Origin: Laguncularia racemosa
Taxonomy: Eukaryota > Streptophyta > Magnoliopsida > Myrtales > Combretaceae
Direction: 5' to 3'
DNA length: 64,000 nt
Assembly (NCBI GenBank): GCA_037954665.1
Contig: JBBMOL010000058.1
Location: forward strand, 1,798,001 to 1,862,000
Positions 46,501-57,115 of the stretch are shown here, one piece after another. The position numbers and the translations under genes were made by a program. The notes below the pieces were generated by a model that had not been told where the DNA came from, did not search any database, and saw nothing but the letters and a program-made list of their open reading frames with translations. How positions within the stretch are numbered: position 1 is the stretch's first letter; each line of letters starts with the position of its first letter.

Positions 46501-47536
46501 CTTATATAAGAAGCCTCCTAATACTTCTACGAGTAGCCAACATCTCAATGATGTGATATGGCCTGGTGAAGTTGTAAAAAAGCCCCGAGGATGGGTATTC
46601 CCTAACAATGGAAAACCTTTGCGGATTGGAGTGCCAGACCGGGTAACTTACAAGCAAGTTGTGGTGAAAGACAAAAATCCTCCTGGGGTGAAAGGATACT
46701 GCATTGATGTCTTTGAATCAGCATTGAACTTACTACCATATGCTGTCCCACATACTTATATATTATATGGAGATGGGCAGAAAACCCCTGAGTACAGTGC
46801 ACTTGTTAATCAGGTTGCAGAGGATGTGAGTGTCTATCTTCAAAATTTCTCTTTGGTCAAATATCTAGCTTCAAAATTGATCATACATTATCTCTATTAA
46901 CCGTTGTGGATTGAATTAGCTGCAGAAGTTCTGTTTCTGTCTTTCTTGTAGGCATTTTAGTGCAACTTTGTTTTGGTGTCTGGCTTGATTTCATGCTTTC
47001 ATTTCCAGGTTTTTGATGCAGCAGTTGGTGATATCACTATTACTACAAATAGGACAAAAATTGTGGACTTCACCCAACCATTCATGGAATCAGGGCTTGT
47101 TGTTGTTGCTTCTGTGAAGGAGCAAAAATCTAGTCCATGGGCTTTCCTCAAACCATTTACATGGCAGATGTGGTTAGTCACTGGTTTATTCTTCCTTTTT
47201 GTGGGGGCAGTGGTTTGGATACTTGAACATAGGATAAACCATGAATTCCGCGGTCCACCACGACAGCAGCTCATAACAATTTTTTGGTAAGTTGTCAAGA
47301 CTTTAAAAATCTCACCTTTAACTCTGTTAGATATTAGAGGACCTAATATTCTTCTGGCCTTGAGAACTCAGCACCCCAGACCTCTCATTCTTACATTTTC
47401 CCAGTTTTTCATATTAATTTGGTTCTGTGGTTAACGACCAACGGAAAAAAGTGGATGAGTGGAAGCGTGATGATCAACTTTGCATTGATCAAGCCATGAT
47501 GAATATGTTCTTACGCTTGATGCAACATGCTGTTGC

Positions 47537-47568
<32 letters not shown>

Positions 47569-50500
47569 AGAGCCAGTCTTAATATCATTGTGTCTTTAGC
47601 TGTAGAATGATATTGTATGTGTTTGTAAATAAATGAACTGAAGCTCCTATATTTCATAGAATATTTCATCCCAAGGATGGAAATAAGTAATATAATAAAT
47701 TTAATAATGTACAACCAAAAATAAAAATCTTCTAAATCTAGAGATTACCCTAAATATAAATAAAATATCAAATGAACGTCCAAACTAAACTAAGTACTAA
47801 AAATAATAAAATCTTACTCAAATCTCTTGTTTGCTACAAGATCGATCTAAAATAAGTTTTTGGGCTTGTTATAGAGTGAATATAATGGTCTCTTAATTAG
47901 AGCTCTTTAGAAAGAGCTTTAAGATCTTTATCTAGATTTCAGTTAAAGGGAGAACCTGGATTTCTTTAGAAGCAACCGTGAAATTTGTTTCTGGTAAATA
48001 GGACTTGATTTTATTTCATTTTCTTTTGATACATATAGCCTGCATTACAAGGGCAGTTGAACCAACTGCTGGTCTTACTTTCACTCTTTTTCCGGCAACT
48101 AGACATAACTGCAACTTCCACCTCGATATCGGACAATAACTGGCATGTACCTATCATTAACATGTGACATCAGCCCTAATACAAACAAATATCAGACACA
48201 CACTGATCGCTTTCACTTCTGTGGGGCACACACCATTATTCATAGACACACGTTACAAATCAGCCATTACTGCACACATTAAACACAACGGATCAAGACA
48301 GGCACACACACAAGCCATGGCAGACCAAACAAGATCACGACCCTTTGTTCTTTTCGTGCTAAGTAAGAATCTTATGTTTATCTCTGGCCGAAGATTCGGA
48401 TATAACATTGTGATTCTGCACCCAACTGGAAAACTTGATTTCTCACTAGTAAATATGGTCTCTGATTCCAATGCGGAAGTTAATAATTTACTATTTTATA
48501 CAGCAGAACAATAGGAATGATCTTCATGACGAAAATATTGAAAAATTGGAATATTTCTGGGGAATTTTGTTTGGATAATGGACCCTTGAAAGCTTCAACT
48601 GTACTTTGATATATTAGGTAAAAAATATTGAAAAATTGGAATATTTCTGGGGAATTTTGCTTGGATAATGGACCCTCGGTCGAATATTATTTTTAGCTTG
48701 GATCGCCTTGAGATGACAAGATTGGCCATGTGTTCTTGACGACTGGCTGGAAGATTTCTGGCTCATTCAGACAAAGTTGGTGGTTCTTCTTCTTAACTCA
48801 GCCTTTGGAAGTTCTTAGGCGCATCTTGATCGACTTCTCCAACTGGTCTGCTTTGAACAGTTCAGCTTTGGTAAACCAGTGCATACTCTCCTCCAAATCA
48901 TCTTGTTGGTTGTGTTGGCTTTTCTCCTTACATGTATATGATCACTGGACTCCTTCCATGATGACTCAACATTCGACAGCCTTAGGCCTCAATCACCTTT
49001 TTTCTTTGACAGTCTGAACATATTCTGACCTTCATTTGTGTAATCCCATACCAATATGTGTTTGCCTTACAAACTGTTTAAAGCCCGAACAAACAATAGT
49101 TCTAGGTCTGCCGAGATGATTCATTAAACTTGTTGATATAAAGTTACAATTGCTCGTTTTATAAGGATTGGCAATCCCTACCCACACTTTTCGTTGTACA
49201 TCTGGATTGGAATATGCGGTTGGGCAACCATCTGATAGTATTCCTCATGGATTGCAATCCCTGCATTCGACCAGCATAGTGACTGCTACATTGTTATTCA
49301 CCTTGTCAGACTCTGCTGTATGGGTTTGATGTTGCTTGACCGAAGCAAACTCTGTTGATCTTCCACTTCAATTGGCTTGGATCAGTTAGCAACTAGGTTC
49401 TGATGTCATATGGTAAAGATGGATGGAAGCATGGCGATTGGTTCAGCTTGATCAAACCATGATGAAAATGTTTGTAGCCCTGATGTTATATGCTATTGTG
49501 CCAAAGATAAGAATGGGAATGAATCTCAATATAAGTATTTCACAAATTGTCTGTGTTTCTGAATACATGAACCTTGGCTCCTGTATGTAATGGAATAGCT
49601 AACCCTAAAAGTACATATAAGATATAAAGTAAATCTTGTGAAATTTGTGAGATCCCAGGTCACAATTTCACATCGATTGTGGGAGGATAGTGATAGTGAT
49701 ATATAGGGCCAAGATAATGAATACTATGCCAATACTAGTTAGGAACTTTTGGTTTAAGTGTATGAAAAAGGGTCACTAGTTACTTATTGTTTGACTATTC
49801 ACTATTATTGGGTTTTTATTGTCTCGAATGGTATTAGAGTAGTTTAGCAGCCAATTATGGGAAGATAGTGATATTGGTATGTAAGGATTGGTAATGAATA
49901 TTAAGTTGGTTTTTGGGTCAAGTGTCACTTGTTGTCTTGGCTATTCACTATCGTTGGGTTGGGTTGTTACAAATCCTATTAAATATTAAAATTAAACCTT
50001 TCCAAATCCAAAATTATCCTTAAAAATTTAAAAATACTGAATAAGAATCCTAAAATAAACTAAATACCAAAAAATAGTAAAATGAAAATTTAGAATAAAT
50101 ATTTATCCCCCAAAAATTAAATTACCCTCAAATTAAGAATAAAAATTTCTTGACCTTAAATAAAATATTCTCACGTATTTATAAGATGTAAGTGCATTGT
50201 ACTAATTCAAACAAGTTAGGTTTGCTTCTAGTTACAATGATATTCGTGGTGCGCAAATGTACCTATAAGATGTATGTTATTTTGAAAATCTTATACAAAG
50301 TCTTGATTCAGCAACTGATCATAAATTATGCAGCAAGTGCTCTTGCTGCTAGATAGAAAAATCAGCAGTCCCACTTTTTTTTCTCCCTTTTTATTCTGCT
50401 GGAACTTTTGACTGAATATATATGGTGATGAGAAATTACTCAGCAGCACCTGTTTTACATGTTTAAAGAGTACTAACATCATAATAATATCACCTATTGA

Positions 50501-52016
50501 AGCATACACCAAACATTAATTGTTTATTTCACTATCTTAATCATTTATGATCCATTTTGAGCATACAGCAAAACGTTCATCATTTGGTTGATCCACTGAA
50601 AAGGTTGACAACTTATTTTGAATATGGCTTAAAAGTTTATAGATTCTAATGAATTTATCCTAAACTTTGACTAACCATTATCCTCTATGTGCACAATCAA
50701 ATGTAAATAAAAAGTGGTCCTTTGTTTTCATCAGAAGTTATTTTAACTGCTTTTGTTATGATAACAGAGGCTTCTCCTCCTGAGACACTTATTTTTCTTT
50801 TGCAGGTTTAGTTTCTCCACAATGTTCTTCTCTCACCGTGAGTGACATTTCTATGTATAATTTTGTAAGGTTGGCCTTTCCATTATTTCTTGGAAGATGT
50901 ACTAAATGTCCCTTTCTTATTGGGTTTCACAGGAGAGAACACAGTGAGCAGCTTGGGCCGCTTAGTGCTCATCATATGGCTATTTGTAGTATTGATCATC
51001 AATTCAAGCTACACAGCCAGTTTAACGTCGATACTCACAGTGCAGCAGCTAGTATCAGGAATTCAGGGAATTGACAGCTTGATCTCAAGCAATGACAAAA
51101 TTGGTGTCCAACAAGGGTCATTTGCATGGAAATATTTAATTGATGAGCTAAACATAGAAGAATCTAGGCTAGTTATATTGAATAAACAGGAAGATTACGG
51201 TAGTGCTCTTGAGAAAGGGTCAAGTCGTGGTGGAGTTTCAGCTATTGTTGATGAGCTTCTTTACATTCAGATTTTTTTATCCAGCACTAATTGTCAATTT
51301 AAGACAGTCGGGCAGGAATTCACAAGAAGCGGCTGGGGATTTGTAAGTACTGAATTTGTTTTCTCTATTATGGATCTTAAAAATGCATATGGAATTCGTA
51401 TATTTGGAATTTGCTGATATATTGTTTGAGTTAGCAGCATCTGCAGAACAGTAAAGGTCATGTTGATTCTGCATTGACAGACACATGTTTTCCTCAATGA
51501 TGAAAGTTCAGTCCTTAAATGAAAGCTCATCTTTTATTTTGTCAAAATTTATTGTTTCAGGCATTCCAAAGGGACTCTCCTCTTGCGGTTGATTTATCAA
51601 CTGCGATTCTGCAGCTATCAGAAAATGGTGATCTCCAGAAGATCCATGATAAATGGCTGTCTTTGAATGAGTGCTCTGCCCAATCTAATGGATCTGATGA
51701 AAACCGTCTGTCTTTGAATAGTTTCTGGGGTTTGTTTCTCATCTGCGGCATTGCAAGCTTCCTTGCTCTCCTTTTCTTCTTTTGGCGGGTTATGTCCCAA
51801 TTCCGTCAATTTGGTGGAGATGAGGAGGCAGAGGTTGGGGAGATTCAGCCAGCTGGTGGTTCACGTCGTACTATGCGCTCAACTAGCTTCAAGAACTTGA
51901 TAGAATTTGTAGATAGAAAAGAAGAAGAGATCAAGAGGAAGTTGAAGCGCAAGACTAGCGAGGACAAAACAGAATCTAGCTTGAGCCAGGATGGATATTC
52001 AAATTCGCTTGCTTAG
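43569..52016 (+). CDS. GLR3.4: Glutamate receptor-like channel, clade III (GLR3.4-like), six exons
   Basis: Plant ionotropic glutamate receptor homologue, an amino-acid-gated cation (Ca2+-permeable) channel of the plasma membrane. Exons: 43569-43884, 45489-46825, 47009-47286, 50806-50837, 50933-51342, 51561-52016; all joints GT-AG and in phase, giving 942 residues, normal for GLR3. Signal peptide 1-36 (LRIRLFVLILYVLLSVQVLC). Amino-terminal receptor domain about 50-420 (NIGALFTYDSVIGK, AIGPQSSGIAH, PLLSFGATDPTLSSLQ). Ligand-binding halves about 460-590 (RGWVFPNNGKPLRIGVP, GYCIDVFESAL, AAVGDITI) and 690-835. TM1 about 603-623, pore segment FSFSTMFFSHREN (645-657), TM3 about 665-679 followed by SYTASL (680-685), TM4 about 846-869, then a basic, Ser-rich cytoplasmic tail. 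No stops or broken sites: the only gene here that looks functional. The 3.4 subtype is my best match from memory; other clade III members are possible. Confidence 0.95.
47287..50805. other. Third intron of GLR3: 3.5 kb with retroelement debris
   Basis: The intron is far longer than its neighbours (183, 95 and 218 bp). It holds a (GAAA)n microsatellite (47537-47568), a ~230-bp direct repeat (about 47455-47665 versus 49420-49620, sharing AAGCATGATGATC-like, CATGATGAAAATGTT and CATGAACTTGGCTCCT-like blocks) that looks like decayed LTRs with GTTCTGATGTCATATGG near 49400 as a possible primer-binding-site relic, an exact-looking ~50-bp duplication at 48532/48622, and a TRIM-like relic at 49646. The open frames inside (48164-48514, 48730-49017) have no family resemblance. 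Confidence 0.6.
49646..49968 (+). mobile_element. TRIM-like LTR relic in GLR3 intron 3
   Basis: TGTGAGATCCCAGGTC (49646) starts a ~180-bp LTR-like segment containing TTGTGGGAGGATAGTGATA. It is followed by TGGTATTAGAG (about 49829), a decayed tRNA-Met primer-binding site, and then a second partial copy starting ATTATGGGAAGATAGTGATA (about 49854) and ending TTGGGTTGTTACA (about 49972). Two repeats around a primer site with no coding interior fit a miniature LTR element. Confidence 0.55.
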
Positions 52017-53640
52017 GAAGAGATGCTACTACACCTGGAACTTTTTTTTTTAGCATCCATGGCGGAAAATATACCATAAGGTCAGGATATGCCCAAAAGA
52101 AAAATGACAATGCTACTGTATTGATTGTGTTCAACGTAGTCAGGTGGGTGGATCAGTACCACTAATTTTGTATCATGTTTTGATGTGTAGAAGTCATTCT
52201 TCTTCAGATGGGCAAATTCCTTTCAAGATGTTGATAGTTTATGCATTCAATATGCAAGTTCTATAGCAATGAAACATAAGCTTATTATTTTGTTCTTTGT
52301 GACTTGCATTGGAAGGTTCAGTTGTGATTGAGGGTGTATGCAAACCAAATCAGCGAGCTTTGATTTATAGTTCGACTCAAAAATTCAAATCTTGAGTTTA
52401 AATTTTTTGAGTTGCAGCTTGGTTTGATGTACTGACCAATAAGTTCGAGCTCGGTTTGGTCATTTACAAAAAAATTTATATTAAATCTCGAACTTGATTT
52501 GAATTTAATAAAGCTCTCGGTCACAAGTTACCGAGTCATATAGGCTGAAGTTTAAACTCGATTCAATAAGTGGGTTAAATTGTTCAAGTTTGGCTCTCCT
52601 GTAGTAGAATTGAATTCAAGCAACCGTTGGTGGAGTTAGCCTTCATCACCTGCAATAGACTGCTAATAACATTACCTTTCACCATCGACTACAAATGGAT
52701 CTCGAGTTAATTATCATAGTAGCAACTCTTAAATTCACTAAAACATAGTATTTGAAAATTTGCAGAAATAGAGTTATAAAAATATAAACAAATGCATCTA
52801 ATTAAATATAGTGTAGATTTTGTACTGGGAAAAATATGTAAATAATGTAATTTTTTTAAAATATTAAGCAAATAGAGTAGGGAGAAAAAAATATTATGTA
52901 GATAGGGTATCAAAAATGCATATAGTGTATGTGTTTTCACTATAAGAAAAATTTGTATTCAAAACGCATGCACTCTATGCGTTCTCAGTACAAAAAAAAA
53001 TCTATATTGAAAACGAATTTGTATATGAGTACAATTAATAGGACTACGATTATAGAAATACTGTGAGGATCATAACGATAATCAAAAGTGACTAGAATGA
53101 AATAAATACATGTAAAGTTATATAATAATATAATCACCAATATTAATCTTTAATTTCAACACATTCCGAATTACTAAAGCTTCATGAGTATATTTTATAA
53201 TGGATAAAAATTTCAAAAAGATTGATAACAATTATTTATAATATATTAACACTACTCTAATGATTTACGTATAACATAAATTTTATAACAAATGACAATA
53301 GACTTTAAAATACAAAGTAAGAAAAAAAACTAGATTGATTAGATAATTATGATAAATAGGAAGTAAGAATTAAAATTTCAATTTTAAGATGACTAAATAG
53401 AATTTCTGAGCGTATATTTATATTTAGAATATTTTATTTAGCTTACACGTAAGTTTTTGTATAAAAATAAAAATAACATGGTTTAGATCATTTAATTAGA
53501 TCGTTAATATGTGTACTAACTGGACCTATAATTAAATATTTTCCCACCCTCATATATTTATTTTGGGAATATTTGGCTACGTGGAAATAAGAGGACCTCC
53601 TTTTATAGTGTCTTAGAACTAATGAGAGTAGATGTTGGGT
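52017..53640. other. 3' flank of GLR3 and AT-rich intergenic DNA
   Basis: The 3' untranslated region probably covers the first 250-300 bp (no certain poly-A signal). 52325-52600 is rich in TTCGAGCTCGG/GAGTTCGACTC-like words on both strands, typical of plant hAT-derived miniature elements, but no clear ends were found. 52700-53560 is AT-rich; CTATGCGTTCTCAGTACAAA and TGTATGTGTTTTCACTATAA are short related words near 52925-52990. No gene supported. Confidence 0.45.
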
Positions 53641-54355
53641 TTTGTTTATTTACTAAAGTGAAGGTGAAAGTGTTGACTGAGCCAATGTCGGGCTAAATGG
53701 GACGTATTCGATCTGTGGAATGGCCTGTCTAACCTTTGCGTACTGAGGCTAAGAGTTAGGTGTCCTCCAAGTTGTGGAATGCCTTGCATGAGCTGAGAGT
53801 TATGAGAAGCAGGATATTTGAGCTGGGTTGATAGCATAGAGTTGGACATGAGTTGAGCCGCAGTGAATAGTTTCATTGCTCTAAAAGTTAACCTTAGCCT
53901 AGAGGTAGGTGAAAAGACTTGCTATGTAAACATTCGCCCTTTCATATGTCATTTTCAAATTTTGTTTGTGTGCAGACCTATGCATTTAATAAAGTAGGCT
54001 ATGTGGTATGCTAGGGTTTGAGGCATTCACAAGTACAAAATCATTTTAGCCTTTCATTTTGCTAGACAACATGTGGTACAATCTCATACCATGTGGAAAA
54101 ATGCACCTATACTATTCAATTGCCTATATAAGGCATGACAACATCTGCCTCCATACCCTTTACTCTTCTTTCATTCTTTCAACATCTAGAATTGTCATGT
54201 CTACTCGATCACACTCAGCACATCTCTTTTCAAAATTTCTCATCCATCAATGCACTAGGTATGTCAAGTTTATCTTTTCATAATCTTTCTAATGTCGTTT
54301 ACAATATCATCTCCAGTGTAGCATGACATAAGACAAGGCCCTCAAGCTGACCCAC
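53641..54355. other. Gene-free stretch before a gypsy-type domain
   Basis: No convincing gene. The short frames (53646-53876 minus; 54059-54283 and 54135-54326 plus) show no motifs. The region could be the leader or LTR of the element whose coding part begins at 54356. Confidence 0.35.
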
Positions 54356-55027
54356 ATGATAGCAGCAATGGAGGAAGAGGTGGATAGTGTGATCCTTAAG
54401 TCATTCGAGGAGGAGAGTAGTAAAGAAGTTAAGGGCGAAGAGTTGGCCCTTGATATCTATCCTGATGATGGGGAGGATCAAAAGCCCATCTACTTATCTT
54501 ACGACTACCTATCGTCATTAGGGGTGGGACCTATAGGCTTTAGAAGCATTGCTGATGAAACCAATGTACACATAATCACCTTACATTGTGAGCCGCTTTT
54601 GAGTGGTGAGAGCTCTACACAAAGAAGAGCGTGTTGCTTTAATGTCGGGAAATCACTTCTACCTTTACCAAAGGTTTCTCGACTTTGGGTTGCAGTTGCC
54701 TTTTAGTTTCTTCCAGAAGGATTTCTTCAACTACCACTGCATCAACCCTTGTTAGCTCATACCTAATGCTTACACTCTATTGGTGGGATGTAAGAGTCTC
54801 TGTGAATCATATGGCATCCGACCTATTCTGCAGTTGTTCCATTTTTTCTATGGAGTGAAGAGGTTTGGGCCGTCCCAAGGGTGGTTTTACTTATCCAGCT
54901 GACTTGGAGTGAAGCTAATGGATAGGTTGGTGTCCTTGGTGCACAATTAGAAAGAGAAATTTGTTGTTGTCGAGCAGGTTGGCTGGGTGAATCTGATATG
55001 CACAAAGCTAATCAAGTTGATGCCGCT
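54356..55027 (+). pseudogene. 'Putative gypsy-type transposon' (Transposase_28-like) N-terminal domain, truncated
   Basis: An acidic N-terminus (MEEEVDSVILKSFEEESSKE) is followed, after a frameshift near 54650, by a plus-strand reading FYQRFLDFGLQLPFSFFQKD, then a stop, NAYTLLVGCKSLCESYGI, LQLFHFFYGVKRFG and GWFYLSS. This order (leading FL..FGL.L.PF, then NA..LLVG...LC...GI.P....F..FF, then GW.YFS) is that of the Transposase_28 / putative gypsy-type gag-like domain of plant elements. Several stops and a frameshift are present, and the sequence is cut at 55027 by the start of a 2-kb LTR. Function in the source element is uncertain; I infer a gag-like role. Confidence 0.6.
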
Positions 55028-57011
55028 TGTCGAGTCTAATTTTTGATTTTTCGCCTTCATTCCTAATCCGATTTATACTAAACCCTATGTTCATCTAATA
55101 TAAATCCTTGACTTGAACTAGGAATTTCATTTTGTTTTGGAGTCGCCATCCAATTGAAGTTGGGAAAGATTGAATTATGACTAATTGAGTAGATTAATCC
55201 TAATTTGGATAACTAGTCAACGAGATTTCCTCTTTTCATTTTTGTGAAAGAGGAAAGGGAAAACTAGAGTTGCTGGACTCGGAGGCTAACCTATTAAAAC
55301 CTTAAAATTACCACTCTATTCTCCTAAAATCTAAACCCTTATCCTAATGTCTTTTATTGTTATTTATTTTGTTTTTGTTTATTGGTTAAAGACCACTTAT
55401 CCTAGCTATGGAAAATGATTTTTTCATTCTTTTTAGAGTTGCCCCAAATGGGTGCTTACGTACCTGCTATTCAGGATCAAATAAGCCGTAGTTCGCTTTT
55501 CATGAAAAACTTTAGTGTGTTTGTTAATTTTAATTATGAAAATTACTTCTGGTTTATATTTTTATCCTTTTAATGTTTCTTGGAAAAAAATCTAAGTCTA
55601 AGCTTGATTATCTTATGTTTTTGAAAAATAACAATTTAAGGAAAAATCAATTTTGGATTTATTCAAGGAAAGCATTTTTTTTAAGTGATAAAAAAATTTA
55701 TTGCTCTATTATTAACCTACCTCTAATATTATTATTATTATTATTATTTTATTTTTTAATTAATTAATTAATTATTTTTATTATTTTATCTACCCTAAAC
55801 TAAAAATCTAAATTCTATTATTTTTCCTAATATATTATTTTATTATTTTTTGTGATTTTTTTTATAATTTTCTATTATTTATCCTATCCTAAACTAAACC
55901 TAAAAAAACTAATCTAAATTCTAACATTTTCCTAATATTATTAGATTTTTTTAATTATAAATAAAAAATAAATAAAATTAAATAAATAAATTCGACTTAC
56001 CTAAGTTCGAATACGGTGCGCGGGTCGGGTCGGTCGGATTGGGTCGGGTAGGTTAGGTCGGATCAATCACGGCGGCTGGAGCTTCTCGGTGGTAGCGTTC
56101 CAACGGTCCTTTTTGTTGAACGAGGGGTGTTTCTGAAGCTTTTGAGGATGAGAAACTTAAGGCCGGTGGTGGTTGCGATCGAAAACCTCCCCAGGCGGCA
56201 TTTCAATGCTATGCTGATTGGCGGTCGTGCTCGAGAACTCTGGCGAAGCTCCAATCTCAATTATTTTCTCTCTTTTCTCACTTTTGATCCATGCTTTGGC
56301 TTCCTCCCCTCGATTCCTATTTATAGACACAAGAAATCGAGCTGGATAAGCTCGGATTTCTTTCGATTGAGGCAAATCAGATTTCGGTTGAAAAACCCAT
56401 ATCCGATTTGTGTAAATTCTTCGATCTGTTGCGATTTGATTATAATTGGATGATGTTATCCTATTTCAGTTAAATATCTGTTGGATTTGTGTAAAAAATC
56501 AAATCAAAACAGCAGAAATTCGATTTTCCTCATCGGCGACGATCTCGAACGAAGGAAGGAGAAGATCACGCTCCCGGCACGTGCATTCATGTCGTCCAAT
56601 CATGAGCTGACACGTGTCCTAGATGAGGCAAAAAATTACAAAACGCGGAATTTGCTTCCCCCGCATTTCGAACCCACGACCTGACCCCTTCCCCGCGCGC
56701 ACGGTCATGGCTTGGACCAGCTAAGCTAGCCCACTTACTCCTTTTTTTTTTATTTACGCAATTTGTATATATGCAATGTAATTTTTATTATTTTTGTATT
56801 ATTTTGAATTTCCAAAAATTTGTAAAAATTATTTAACTCATTTTCTTATTATTTCTACAATTATTTTCCAAAATTGATATATTTTCCCTATTTATTTTAT
56901 TTTTTTGAATATTTTTCTTATTTTTGCTAAATTAGAAGAAAAATTGTAAAAAATGAAAAAATTGCAAATTGACCATTATTAATTATTAGGAGCAAAAATG
57001 GGGTGTTTACA
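55028..57011 (-). mobile_element. Tat/Ogre-type LTR 'A'
   Basis: 1984-bp LTR in reverse orientation: the plus strand starts TGTCGAGTCTAATTTTTG and ends GGGGTGTTTACA, i.e. in sense TGTAAACACCCC...ACTCGACA, the same ends as the solo LTR at 24328 and LTR B at 57116. In sense it has a TATAAATAG (56317-56325) and tRNA-like boxes. It inserted into, or replaced, the Transposase_28-like sequence at its left. The bordering 5 bases CCGCT (55023-55027) are the presumed duplication, but the partner is not in the window. Next to it, 57012-57115 is the end of its own element's 3' region. Confidence 0.9.
56665..56728 (-). promoter_or_regulatory. tRNA-like A-box/B-box pair in LTR A
   Basis: Minus strand: TAGCTTAGCTGG (56728-56717) is an exact fit to the A-box pattern TRGYNNARNNGG, and GGTTCGAAAT (56674-56665) is a near B box, 54 bases apart start to start. 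It is 283 bp from the sense start of the LTR, in sense orientation. Confidence 0.6.
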
Positions 57012-57115
57012 GCTGCCCCTCTTTATGGTAAAGTTTGAAAAACTTAATTACAAAGATAAGAAAAACGCCATTTTTGGCCTTTTGATAGAATGGATAACGC
57101 CATGGTTTGGCTAGT
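57012..57115 (-). mobile_element. 104-bp remnant of the 3' untranslated end of element A
   Basis: Matches 59186-59289 nearly base for base, including the purine tract next to the LTR (sense AAAGAGGGGCAGC just before TGTAAACACC). The match stops where LTR B begins (57116). It therefore belongs to the element whose 3' LTR is LTR A, and LTR B's element appears to have inserted into it. Confidence 0.8.

Noticed and set aside
45416..46900. 494-codon open frame taken as one exon from its own start
   Set aside because: Its first 24 codons are intron 1 read-through and its last 25 are intron 2; the GLR3 exon is 45489-46825, supported by in-phase GT-AG joints.
48164..48514. 116-codon frame in the GLR3 intron as a nested gene
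   Set aside because: No family resemblance; it lies amid retroelement debris, and the antisense frame (48253-48471) is equally open.
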